A stretch of DNA of 64,000 nt from Mesorhizobium sp. (GTDB lineage Bacteria; Pseudomonadota; Alphaproteobacteria; Rhizobiales; Rhizobiaceae). The position numbers and the translations under genes are program-made. The stretch's first letter is position 1. Each line of letters starts with the position of its first letter. Location of the stretch: positions 62,001 through 126,000 of the forward strand of contig JAHBYX010000008.1 in the NCBI GenBank assembly GCA_019635735.1, given 5' to 3'. Below, one piece after another: positions 16,313 through 24,736 of this stretch. A model generated the notes under the pieces. That model did no database searches and had not been told where the DNA came from. It worked only from the letters and a program-made list of their open reading frames with translations.

Positions 16313-18250
16313 TCAGTGAGCAACCGCGCCAACCAAATCTAAGGGAATTTGGCCGGGGGGTTCGATGAATGCTTCGGCATCCACTCCCGCTGCCTTCAGG
16401 AAAGGCGCGTCCTTCAGCTTCTCGCGAAGTCCTAGCATCCGTGCGGATGCCCGACTGATGAACGTATCGTATGACATAGGGCGGATCTTGACACGACCTT
16501 CCCACTCGATGCGTTCAGAAGCCTGAGTTGGGCTGACCCTTGAGCCGAGGACGAAGCAAGTCGCCTGCGTACGCTCATCTATGAGCCCGCGTTCGATAAG
16601 TTCGGTGACATACTTCCATGCTTGGTTTTTTTGCTCGTCGCCAATTACCACGCCTACTCGCTTAATTTCAGCAACTACCAAGCGGGCGATCCCCGCCACC
16701 TCGTGATCAGTGTCGTAGTGGTCGCGGCTATAGAAGCCCACTGAACCATTCGGCAGTATGACATAGTCGGGACGTAGGAGACTTGCTTTTTCTTTGGCGC
16801 CAAAGAGACTCTGTATAACAGTTGTCATCCCTCTGTTGCTGGTAAAGTCTATCGCTTCAAACTCTGGTCCGAACACCCAGAGACTTCGGTCAAAGAGCGG
16901 CTGCAAGTCCGCAACCTCTTCCAGCCTCGGGTCACGGAGCTTGGTATCCAGTTCTTGGATTAGCCTCAGTCGCGATTGAATCTCGTCTAAGGCAAGCTTA
17001 GCCGTACGAACGTTCCAGTCGATGAGTATCTGATGCAACTCATCCAAATCGCCCGGCTTCATTTGGTGTAGTCGGCTTACGAGGCCATACTTGGAGTTAG
17101 CAATTTCGAGGTTAGCCAGGATGCCCGCTACCTGCTCGACTTCGCTGGCCGAGATCGTCGGGCAAGAGTCGACCACCTGGTCTACAAACTGATTCCATAC
17201 ATCGCGGCTGGCAGGCGGCATCTGCCGGACGGTGCTTGATAGCTGATTATAAACTGCTGCCTTTGTCTCCTGCCGCCGACCTGCGGTCACCGACGAGATA
17301 TAGTTATGTACGGCCGAGTGCACTGCATCCTGAGTCTTCTGCCACGCAGCGTCGCTCACATTGAAGCTGGACCAGTCCGGAAGCACGCAATCCTCAAGGA
17401 AGTCCGCTTCGACAATGAACTGAAAACGCCTAGCTTCCTTCGTCCTACCGTCCAGAATGCGTGAGTGGTCAAACGATACCCAGCCGGGCGAACCAACAAG
17501 TCGATTATTCACCCGCCAAGCGATGCCGTGTTGCAGCATTGTGCGGTCGGATTTCTCGGCGTCAACGACCGTCATATGGGCTTTGCCATGAGGAGGGACT
17601 TCGACATCCAGTTCGTGAAGACTCAAGGCCGGAAGGTCTGCGAAGCTCACAAGCGAGCCATCGATCGCGACCTTGAAATTCGGGTCGGCCAGGAAGCGCA
17701 TACCCAACGCCTGCTTCGCTTCCTCGCTGCTCATCATGAGGCGCGTCGGAGCGGTGGCCGTGATGATAGTTCCGTGACCGGTAACGTCATTACGCGTTTG
17801 GAGGAGCTTTATGTCAAAAGGCTGCACTGCCCCGCGACGAACTTCGTATGTTGCTTCCGTCCCATCACGCCAAGTTCGCACAACATAAGGGTCTGAGAAG
17901 CGAAAAGCAGCGTGTCGCCCACGTCCGTTGCGTCCGTAAGCCTTGCGGGGACTAGAGTTTTCGAGCTCTCCGGGTGGCTCGACTACCTTTCCGTCATTCG
18001 CGATGCGGTCGTAATCGAGCTTTCGCCAGCATCGATCGAACATCTCTTGGGTCATGCCTTTGCCATTATCGGCAATCTGGAATGCGATACCTGCACTCGC
18101 ATCGGGCCAACTGATGTTCACTTCGGTGGCGTACGCGTCCCAGCAGTTCGCCACGAGTTCCACGATGGCCACTTCAGTATCTGAGATAATCTGACCAGCG
18201 TGCTTATCGAGAAACCGTTCCTCGAACAGAATCCCCCCTTCGCTCACCAT
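16313..18250 (-). CDS. GHKL (Hsp90/MORC-like) ATPase fused to a PD-(D/E)XK-like nuclease domain
   Basis: The product has 645 residues. Residues 20-120 carry the complete GHKL ATP site: N-box VELVANCWDAYATEV (Glu31, Asn35, Asp38), G1 box DNGKGM (61-66) and G2 box YGRNGRGRHAAF (105-116). The middle is helical. Residues about 460-550 look like a PD-(D/E)XK nuclease core: FEAIDFTSNRG, then RPDYVILPNG (Asp near 495) and LVVAEIKRVG (Glu/Lys near 528-530), followed by a helix with QAWKYV. This half resembles the Shedu (DUF4263) type by pattern. GHKL-nuclease fusions are known around prokaryotic MORC/MutL-like defence genes. Base composition is clearly more AT-rich than the flanks, a sign of transfer. 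No other gene of a system is next to it, so it may act alone. Confidence 0.72.
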   Translation of the reverse strand: MVSEGGILFEERFLDKHAGQIISDTEVAIVELVANCWDAYATEVNISWPDASAGIAFQIADNGKGMTQEMFDRCWRKLDYDRIANDGKVVEPPGELENSSPRKAYGRNGRGRHAAFRFSDPYVVRTWRDGTEATYEVRRGAVQPFDIKLLQTRNDVTGHGTIITATAPTRLMMSSEEAKQALGMRFLADPNFKVAIDGSLVSFADLPALSLHELDVEVPPHGKAHMTVVDAEKSDRTMLQHGIAWRVNNRLVGSPGWVSFDHSRILDGRTKEARRFQFIVEADFLEDCVLPDWSSFNVSDAAWQKTQDAVHSAVHNYISSVTAGRRQETKAAVYNQLSSTVRQMPPASRDVWNQFVDQVVDSCPTISASEVEQVAGILANLEIANSKYGLVSRLHQMKPGDLDELHQILIDWNVRTAKLALDEIQSRLRLIQELDTKLRDPRLEEVADLQPLFDRSLWVFGPEFEAIDFTSNRGMTTVIQSLFGAKEKASLLRPDYVILPNGSVGFYSRDHYDTDHEVAGIARLVVAEIKRVGVVIGDEQKNQAWKYVTELIERGLIDERTQATCFVLGSRVSPTQASERIEWEGRVKIRPMSYDTFISRASARMLGLREKLKDAPFLKAAGVDAEAFIEPPGQIPLDLVGAVAH

Positions 18251-19087
18251 TCCGCGATTCCCCCGCTAGAGACGTCCATTCGTATTTATCTCTAGTTGTG
18301 ACTAGGTTCCAACTGCGTATTATCTTAGTCCCTCTTGAAAGCGGGAGTTCAGAGCTAAGCCGCCACGCTATTGACGGACCCGAAAGGTCTACAGACCTCT
18401 CGTTTCGCCTTTCGCGAACCGCCGCACCCCGAAACGACGGGTCCGGTGGAATGAGATCCGCGCCTCGCCCCGGCACGCTCAGCCCATGGTCTCGTGCTGG
18501 CACGCGCCCCCTCCACCACGCTTCGCGTGGTCCTTTGGGGCGAGCCGCTTGTCTCGCCCGTCCTTCGGACCCCCCGCTTCGCAGGGGAGGATATGCCGGC
18601 CGCGCGGTCGCGCCTGATCCTCCTCCGTAAAACGGGGGAGGGGGACCGCCGGAGGCGGTGGAGGGGGCGTGGCAAGGCTTGTATCGCTTGCGCTCTGGGT
18701 TCCGGGTTCCGCTGCGCGGCCCCGGAATGACGGAGGGCGTGTGCGCTGCTTGTCCAGGCGCCCACCGCCTTCCGGGGCGGGGCCCGCTGCTTCGCAGCTC
18801 CCGCCCGTGAACAGCCTGCCGATGAACCACCGGATCATCGGCTCGCCGCTTCGCGACGACCGGCTGTTCACCCGTCCTTAACCATAACGGCTCATTAACA
18901 TCCCAAAGGAAATCGTAGCGAATGGGCTGCGCCTTCCTTTGACCAAAATTGCTCCCGACAAGGCGCTTTCTGGCGCATTCGGGGTCATATCCAGCGGTCG
19001 CGGGTGAAATCCCGGCGATCGGCACGAGACGATTGATGCGCGTGGGCTAGCCGCTGCGAGGCCCGTCTTTCTGGGACACTGAACTTC
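18251..19087. other. non-coding repeat-rich gap before tolQ
   Basis: About 840 bases hold no convincing gene: open frames across it have no start signals or recognisable products, and their content comes from palindromic repeats. It contains the imperfect inverted element at 18505-18680, a fragment of the CGTCATTCCGGG repeat type at about 18694-18735, and two CtrA-like half sites (TTAACCAT at 18878-18885, TTAACAT at 18895-18901). The tolQ promoter should lie in the last 200 bases, but I cannot place it with certainty. Confidence 0.6.
18505..18680. repeat. imperfect palindromic element
   Basis: The left arm near 18510-18530 (CGCCCCCTCCACCACG) pairs with the right arm near 18655-18675 (the GGCGGTGGAGGGGGCG type), with further internal hairpins: ACCACG/CGTGGT just inside the left arm and a GGGGGAGG/CCTCC-type pair in the middle. 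No transposase frame is present, so it is MITE-like or a REP-type element. Confidence 0.5.
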
Positions 19088-19801
19088 ATGGAAACATTGC
19101 CTCTCGCAACCACAGGCGGCGAACTGTCGATCTGGGAACTGTTCTGGCAGGCCGGATGGGTGGTCAAGCTGGTGATGATCGGGCTTCTGGGCGCCTCGAT
19201 CTGGACCTGGGCGATCATCATCGACAAGACCATCGCCTATGGCCGCATGCGCTCAGCGCTGAACCGCTTCGAACAGGTGTTCTGGTCGGGACAGTCGCTG
19301 GAAGAGCTCTACCGGACGCTCGCCGACCGCAAGACGACCGGCATGAGCGCGATCTTCGTCGCCGCCATGCGCGAATGGAAGAAGAGCTTCGAGAAGGGCG
19401 CGCGCACGCCGATGGGCCTGCAGATGCGCATCGACAAGGCGATGGACCTGGCGCTGTCGCGCGAGATGGAGCGGCTGGAAAGCCGCCTCGGCTTCCTCGC
19501 CTCGGTGGGCTCGGCCGGACCCTTCATCGGCCTGTTCGGCACCGTCATCGGCATCATGACCTCGTTCCAGGCGATCGCCGGCTCGAAATCGACCTCGCTG
19601 GCGGTCGTGGCGCCCGGCATCGCGGAGGCGCTGCTGGCGACCGCGATCGGCCTGCTGGCGGCCATTCCCGCCGTGCTCGCCTACAACAAGCTGTCGGCCG
19701 ACGCAGGCAAGATCTCGGCGCGCATGGAAGGGTTCGCGGACGAGTTCTCCGCCATACTCTCGCGCCAGATCGATGAGAAGGTCGGCCAGAAGGCGGCTTG
19801 A
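19088..19801 (+). CDS. tolQ: Tol-Pal system proton channel subunit TolQ
   Basis: The product has 237 residues. One membrane segment lies near residues 20-45 (WVVKLVMIGLLGASIWTWAIII) and two more near 140-165 (FLASVGSAGPFIGLFGTVIGIM) and 175-205 (VVAPGIAEALLATAIGLLAAIPAVLAYN), the standard TolQ/ExbB layout. The motif GPFIGLFGTVIGIM is diagnostic. With TolR it forms the proton-driven motor that energises TolA during outer-membrane constriction. It begins a run tolQ-tolR-tolA-tolB with short gaps (21, 7 and 20 bases). Confidence 0.97.
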   Translation: METLPLATTGGELSIWELFWQAGWVVKLVMIGLLGASIWTWAIIIDKTIAYGRMRSALNRFEQVFWSGQSLEELYRTLADRKTTGMSAIFVAAMREWKKSFEKGARTPMGLQMRIDKAMDLALSREMERLESRLGFLASVGSAGPFIGLFGTVIGIMTSFQAIAGSKSTSLAVVAPGIAEALLATAIGLLAAIPAVLAYNKLSADAGKISARMEGFADEFSAILSRQIDEKVGQKAA

Positions 19802-19822
19802 ACCGGCGGACAGGAGAGCAGC

Positions 19823-20278
19823 ATGGCAATGTCGGTCGGATCGGCGGGCGGGCACCGGAGCCGGAGAAACGGGCGGCGCGGTCGCTCGCGCGCGCTGATG
19901 TCGGAGATCAACGTCACGCCGATGGTCGACGTGATGCTGGTGCTTTTGATCATCTTCATGGTCGCCGCGCCGCTGATGACGGTCGGCGTGCCGATCGACC
20001 TGCCGGAGACACAGGCGAAGCCGCTGAACGCCGAGACCCAGCCGATCACCGTGTCGGTCAACGAGGAGGGCCGGATCTTCCTGCAGGAGACCGAGATCCC
20101 GATCGAGGAAGTGGTGCCGAAGCTCGAGGCGATCTCGAAGACCGGCTACGAGGAGCGCATCTACGTGCGCGCCGACAAGGCCTCGCAATACGGCACGGTG
20201 ATGCAGGTGATGGCCCGCATCTCGGCCGCCGGGTTCAAGAACCTCGGCCTGATCACGCTCCAGGAACAGGAGCAGTAA
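19823..20278 (+). CDS. tolR: Tol-Pal system protein TolR
   Basis: The product has 151 residues. A basic N-terminal tail (GGHRSRRNGRRGRSRALMSE) precedes the single membrane segment INVTPMVDVMLVLLIIFMVAAP, in which the Asp of MVDVML is the proton-carrying residue of the TolR/ExbD family. The periplasmic domain follows, with ERIYVRADKASQYGTVMQVM as the family signature near the end. TolR forms a dimer in the TolQ pore and touches TolA. It is placed between tolQ and tolA on one message. Confidence 0.96.
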   Translation: MAMSVGSAGGHRSRRNGRRGRSRALMSEINVTPMVDVMLVLLIIFMVAAPLMTVGVPIDLPETQAKPLNAETQPITVSVNEEGRIFLQETEIPIEEVVPKLEAISKTGYEERIYVRADKASQYGTVMQVMARISAAGFKNLGLITLQEQEQ

Positions 20279-20285
20279 TTTCGAC

Positions 20286-21359
20286 ATGAAGGCTGGCCTG
20301 TCCACATCGCTGGTCCTGCATGCGGCGCTGCTCGCCTTCGGCCTGTTCACGCTGAAGGCGCCGTCGGCGCACGACGTGGGCGACGTGCAGGCGATCCCGA
20401 TCGACATGGTGTCGATCGAGGAACTGACGCAGCTGCAGCAGGGCGACAAGAAGGCGCCGAAGGCCGAGAAGCCGGCGCCTACGAAGACGGAACGCCCGCA
20501 CACGGTGCCGGACGCCAAGACCATCGGCAACAACGACGTCGACCTCGACGACGTGCCGAAGCCGGAAGCCTCGCCGCGCAAGATCGACACGGCGTCGGCG
20601 CCGAAGCCGGAGCCCGCGCCCAAGCCCGAACCGAAGCCGGTCGAGGCCAAGCCCGAGCCGAAGCCGGAACCGAAGCCCGTCGAGGCGAAGCCAGAGCCCG
20701 CGCCCCAGCCGCCGAAGGTGGCCGAGGCGCCGCGGCCCACGCCCGAGCCGGCGCCGGCGCCCGATCCGGTCGCCGAGACGATCGCGTCGGCCGAGGAGAC
20801 GCCGGCGATGGAGTTCCCCGACGAGCTGCCGAAGCCGGTTTCGCGGCCCGAGCCGCCGAAGCGCGAGGTGGCAAAAGCGGAAGAGAAGAAGCCGCAGAAG
20901 CCGACCCAGGACAAGACCGCCTCGACCGACCAGGACCTGGAATCGATCCTCGACCAGGCAAAGGCGCTGGTCACCAAGGAAAAGCCCGCCGGCGGCGGCG
21001 CCAAGCGCTCCGAGCAGACCGCCTCGCTCGGCACCGACCGTCCGAGCAGCGCGCAGAAGCTGTCGGCCAGCGAAATGGACGCGCTGCGCCAGCGGCTCGC
21101 GCAATGCTGGTCGATCCCGGCCGGCGTCGACGACGCGGAACTCCTGAAAGTGTCGGTGCGCTTCCGGCTCGACCGTTCGGGCGAGCTCGAGGCGCGGCCC
21201 GAGATCATACGTGGCGGCGCAAGCTCCGGCCCCGGCCGGACCGCCGCGGAATCCGCGGTGCGTGCGGTGTCGAAGTGCGCGCCTTTCAACCTCCCCGCCG
21301 ACAAATACGAGACCTGGGCCGAAGTCGTCGTGAACTTCGACCCCAGCGACATGTTCTGA
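20286..21359 (+). CDS. tolA: Tol-Pal system bridge protein TolA
   Basis: The product has 357 residues. A single N-terminal membrane segment ([22 protein letters not shown]) anchors it. The middle (about residues 55-215) is a low-complexity stretch of [13 protein letters not shown] and [11 protein letters not shown] repeats that replaces the long helical stalk of enterobacterial TolA. The C-terminal 100 residues form a TonB/TolA-like domain ([25 protein letters not shown] to [14 protein letters not shown]) with two cysteines, CWSIP and SKCAPF, that probably pair. It links the TolQR motor to Pal and TolB. Confidence 0.93.
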   Translation: MKAGLSTSLVLHAALLAFGLFTLKAPSAHDVGDVQAIPIDMVSIEELTQLQQGDKKAPKAEKPAPTKTERPHTVPDAKTIGNNDVDLDDVPKPEASPRKIDTASAPKPEPAPKPEPKPVEAKPEPKPEPKPVEAKPEPAPQPPKVAEAPRPTPEPAPAPDPVAETIASAEETPAMEFPDELPKPVSRPEPPKREVAKAEEKKPQKPTQDKTASTDQDLESILDQAKALVTKEKPAGGGAKRSEQTASLGTDRPSSAQKLSASEMDALRQRLAQCWSIPAGVDDAELLKVSVRFRLDRSGELEARPEIIRGGASSGPGRTAAESAVRAVSKCAPFNLPADKYETWAEVVVNFDPSDMF

Positions 21360-21379
21360 TCGGACAGAAGAAGCGAGAG

Positions 21380-22702
21380 ATGATGAAATCGATCCTCAAG
21401 TCCCTGATCGTTGCGCTGGCGATTGCCGGCGCCGCCCTTCCGGCCATGATGACCAGCGCCCGCGCGCAGCTCGAGATCGACGTCAACAAGGGCACGATCG
21501 AGCCGCTGCCGATCGCGGTGACGGACTTCCTGTCGGGCAATGCGCTGGGCGCCGAGATCACCGGCATCATCACCGCCGACCTTAAGCGCTCCGGCCTGTT
21601 CGCGCCGATCGACAGGGCGGCCTTCATCGAGAAGATCTCCAATCCGGACGCAGCCCCCCGCTTCGAGGACTGGAAGGTGATCAACGCCCAGGCGCTGGTG
21701 ACCGGACGCGTGACCGAGGAGGCCGACGGGCGCCTGCGCGCCGAGTTCCGCCTGTGGGACACGTTCGGCGGCCAGCAGCTCGCCGGCGAGCAGTTCTTCG
21801 CCACCAAGAGCAATTCGCGCCGGGTCGCCCACATAATCGCCGACTCGATCTACGAGCGGCTGACCGGCGAGAAGGGCTATTTCGACACCCGCATCGTCTT
21901 CGTGGACGAGAGCGGCCCGCGCAACGCGCGCAAGAAGCGGCTGGCGATCATGGACCAGGACGGCGCCAACCTGCGCTACCTGTCCGACGGGCGCGAGATC
22001 GAGCTGACGCCGCGCTTCTCGCCGATCCGCCAGGAAATCACCTACATGTCCTATCCGACGAGCGGCGCGCAGCCGAGCGTCTACCTGCTGCAGATCGAGA
22101 CCGGCCAGCGCGAGGCGCTCGGCGGCTCGTCCGGCATGAGTTTCTCCCCGCGCTTCTCGCCCGACGGCCAGAGGGTGATCCTCTCGCTCGAGAACAGCGG
22201 CGTGTCGAACCTGTTCACGATGGACCTGCGAAACCGGCAGATGACGCGGCTGACCACCGGCAACGCGATCGACACGTCGCCCTCCTATTCGCCCGACGGC
22301 TCGCAGATCGTCTTCACCTCCGACCGTGCCGGCTCGGAGCAGATCTACGTGATGGGCGCGGACGGCTCCAACCCCAACCGCATCTCCTTCGGCGGCGGCA
22401 AGTATTCGACGCCGGTCTGGTCGCCGCGCGGCGACCTGGTGGCCTTCACCAAGCAGACCGGCGGCGAGTTCCAGATCGGCGTGATGCGTCCGGACGGCTC
22501 GGGCGAGCGGATCCTGTCGACCGGCAACCTGCAGGAAGGCCCGACCTGGGCGCCGAACGGCCGCGTCATCATGTTCTTCCGCCAGGAGCCAGGCTCGGGC
22601 GGACCGAAGCTGTTCTCGATCGACCTGACGGGCCGCAACGAGCAGCAGATCCCGACGCCCAACTTCGCCTCGGATCCTGCCTGGTCGCCGCTGCGGGAGT
22701 AG
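21380..22702 (+). CDS. tolB: Tol-Pal system beta-propeller protein TolB
   Basis: The start at 21380 ([21 protein letters not shown]) gives 440 residues with a signal peptide ending near SARAQ. The N-terminal domain ([23 protein letters not shown] to [28 protein letters not shown]) is followed by five to six WD40-like PD40 repeats: [72 protein letters not shown]. TolB sits in the periplasm and binds Pal. The frame is open further upstream but overlaps tolA, so that part is not used. Confidence 0.96.
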   Translation: MMKSILKSLIVALAIAGAALPAMMTSARAQLEIDVNKGTIEPLPIAVTDFLSGNALGAEITGIITADLKRSGLFAPIDRAAFIEKISNPDAAPRFEDWKVINAQALVTGRVTEEADGRLRAEFRLWDTFGGQQLAGEQFFATKSNSRRVAHIIADSIYERLTGEKGYFDTRIVFVDESGPRNARKKRLAIMDQDGANLRYLSDGREIELTPRFSPIRQEITYMSYPTSGAQPSVYLLQIETGQREALGGSSGMSFSPRFSPDGQRVILSLENSGVSNLFTMDLRNRQMTRLTTGNAIDTSPSYSPDGSQIVFTSDRAGSEQIYVMGADGSNPNRISFGGGKYSTPVWSPRGDLVAFTKQTGGEFQIGVMRPDGSGERILSTGNLQEGPTWAPNGRVIMFFRQEPGSGGPKLFSIDLTGRNEQQIPTPNFASDPAWSPLRE

Positions 22703-22891
22703 GAAACGGGCGAAAGCCGCGCTTTTGCCGCATTGCCGCCACCGCGGCGCGGCAATCTCGTCATAGCAGCAGCCAGCGGCTCGATGGGGGCGAGTGACGT
22801 TTCATTAACCAAGTTCGTTGAACGGCGGTTAACCCACACGTGGTTACTGAGGGATCAACGAAAACACTAAAATTGCGAAGGAGCCGCGCTC

Positions 22892-23395
22892 ATGCGCCGT
22901 ATCGCAGCATTCACCACCAACCCGATCGCCATCGCGATGATCGCGATGCTGGCCATCAGCGGCTGCGCCTCCAAGAAGGCTCCGAACTCCGCCGCGGATC
23001 TCGGCCTCAACGCCAACAACGCGACGCCCGGCTCCTCGCAGGACTTCACCCTGAACGTCGGCGACCGCATCTTCTTCGACACGGACTCCTCGGTGATCCG
23101 AGCCGACGCGCAGCAGACGCTGGCCAAGCAGGCGCAGTGGCTGAACCGCTACCCGAACTACAAGATCACCGTCGAAGGCCATGCCGACGAGCGCGGCACG
23201 CGCGAATACAACATCGCGCTCGGCGCCCGCCGTGCTGCCGCCACCCGCGACTACCTCGCCGCGCAGGGCGTGCCGGCGAGCCGCATGCGCACGATCTCCT
23301 ACGGCAAGGAAAAGCCGGTGGCGCTGTGCGACGACATCTCCTGCCAGACGCAGAACCGCCGCGCCGTGACCGTGCTGGGCGGCCAGGGAAGCTGA
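22892..23395 (+). CDS. pal: peptidoglycan-associated lipoprotein Pal
   Basis: The product has 167 residues. The signal peptide ends in the lipobox AISGC with Cys25 as lipidation site. The OmpA-like domain begins near residue 55 (VGDRIFFDTDSSVIRADAQQTL) and includes YKITVEGHADERGTREYNIALGARRA, the meso-diaminopimelate-binding pattern with its Asp and Arg. Pal anchors the outer membrane to peptidoglycan and is relocated by TolB and TolA during division. The 189-base gap from tolB is long enough for a separate promoter. Confidence 0.97.
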   Translation: MRRIAAFTTNPIAIAMIAMLAISGCASKKAPNSAADLGLNANNATPGSSQDFTLNVGDRIFFDTDSSVIRADAQQTLAKQAQWLNRYPNYKITVEGHADERGTREYNIALGARRAAATRDYLAAQGVPASRMRTISYGKEKPVALCDDISCQTQNRRAVTVLGGQGS

Positions 23396-23713
23396 GACCG
23401 TCCGGAAACTTACTCTGACGGCCATCTGATGGCGTTTTCTGCGCTTCCGGTGCTCACGGACCCGAATGTCCGCTCCGGTTCTCGAAACCACCACCAGCTG
23501 ACTCGTCAGAGCGAGTTTCGGGACAGTCTCCGACACTGGCATCCGCGCAACACTGTTGCAGAAATGTCGAGAAGCGGCCCTGTGGCCGCTTTTCGCGCTT
23601 TTGGCCGGGCGCTAAACAAAATTTGGCCGAACTCTCCCGGCCAATGTCCCCCGCGAGAGGCCGCAACCGACAGGTCCGGCAGTGCAGCAAGTCCCATCCA
23701 GGTCGAACCGCCC
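23396..23713. other. gap between pal and cpoB with weak terminator
   Basis: About 318 bases without a likely gene. A hairpin at 23572-23579/23584-23591 (8 bp, loop CTGT) followed by four T residues may end the pal transcript in part. The frame upstream of cpoB is open through this gap but has no conserved start. Confidence 0.4.
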
Positions 23714-24736
23714 ATGAAATTCCTATCCCTTCTCCTTGGCATGCTCGCCCTGCCGCTCGCGGCGGCGCCGGCGGATGCCGTCGAAGACACCGCGCAGGTT
23801 CCGCAGATCGTCGACGATTCGCCCTTCGAGGTGTTTCCGCTCGGCTTCAGCACGCTCTCCTCCGGGGTGGCCGGCAGCGGCAGCGAGGAGCCGGTCTATG
23901 AAGTCGCCCAGGCAGCCGACCCCCGGATCGTCGGCCTCGAGGAGCAGATCCGCCAGCTCAACGGCCGCGTCGAAGAAATGAACTTCCAGATCCTCCAGAT
24001 GCAGGAGCAGATGCGCAAGATGCAGGAAGACGTCGACTTCCGCCTGCAGGAGCTGGAGCAGAAGAGGACGGACGCGGGCGGTGCCGCACCTTCCGCCGAG
24101 CCGCGCACGAACGTCGCCGAAGCGCCCGCTACCGCGCTGCCGCCGCCTTCGACGCCTGCGCCTTCGATCGCGCAGGCCCCGGCCCAGGGACCCGGCGAAC
24201 CCGAAAAGCCGCTCGGCTCGATCGTCTTCGACAAGGATGGCAACGTGGTGGGCGGAACGCTCGACCCGGCCGCCGTGAAGGAGGCGGGCGCGGCCGACGA
24301 GGCGCATTCGGACACGGACGAGGAGACCGTCGCCGCGGTCTCCCCTTCGGCCAGCGATCCGCAGGAGCTCTACAGGAACTCCTATGAGGCGATCCTCTCC
24401 GGCGACTACGGCACGGCGGAAGCCGGCTTCCGCGAGCACATCGCCAACTTCCCCGACGACCCGCAGACCGCGGACGCCCGCTACTGGCTGGGCGAAGCCC
24501 TGCTCGGCCAGAGCCGCTACCGCGACGCGGCGGAAGTGTTCGTCGACGCCAACCGCTCCTTCCCGAACACCCGCAAGTCGCCCGACATGCTCTTGAAGCT
24601 CGGCGTCTCGCTGTCGGCGCTGAACCAGCGCGAGGTCGCCTGCGCGACCTTCACCAAGATCAACCAGCGCTATCCGAACAGCTCCGAGTCCTTCAAGGGT
24701 CGGGTGAAGCAGGAACGCGCGCTCGCGGGGTGCTGA
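23714..24736 (+). CDS. cpoB: Tol-Pal cell division coordinator CpoB (YbgF)
   Basis: The ATG at 23714 gives 340 residues with signal peptide MKFLSLLLGMLALPLAAAPADA; the longer open frame upstream is not used because the signal peptide would be buried. Residues 70-115 form the trimerising coiled coil (IVGLEEQIRQLNGRVEEMNFQ...). A proline-rich linker follows, and from about residue 220 come TPR repeats (ELYRNSYEAILSGDYGTAEAGF, DARYWLGEALLGQSRYRDAAEVF, PDMLLKLGVSLSALNQREVAC). CpoB couples peptidoglycan synthesis with outer-membrane constriction. The stop overlaps the GTG start of tilS. Confidence 0.93.
   Translation: MKFLSLLLGMLALPLAAAPADAVEDTAQVPQIVDDSPFEVFPLGFSTLSSGVAGSGSEEPVYEVAQAADPRIVGLEEQIRQLNGRVEEMNFQILQMQEQMRKMQEDVDFRLQELEQKRTDAGGAAPSAEPRTNVAEAPATALPPPSTPAPSIAQAPAQGPGEPEKPLGSIVFDKDGNVVGGTLDPAAVKEAGAADEAHSDTDEETVAAVSPSASDPQELYRNSYEAILSGDYGTAEAGFREHIANFPDDPQTADARYWLGEALLGQSRYRDAAEVFVDANRSFPNTRKSPDMLLKLGVSLSALNQREVACATFTKINQRYPNSSESFKGRVKQERALAGC

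Noticed and set aside
18204..19025. Minus-strand frame of 273 codons in the gap before tolQ
   Set aside because: It is built from palindromic repeats, overlaps the GHKL gene start and shows no recognisable protein features.
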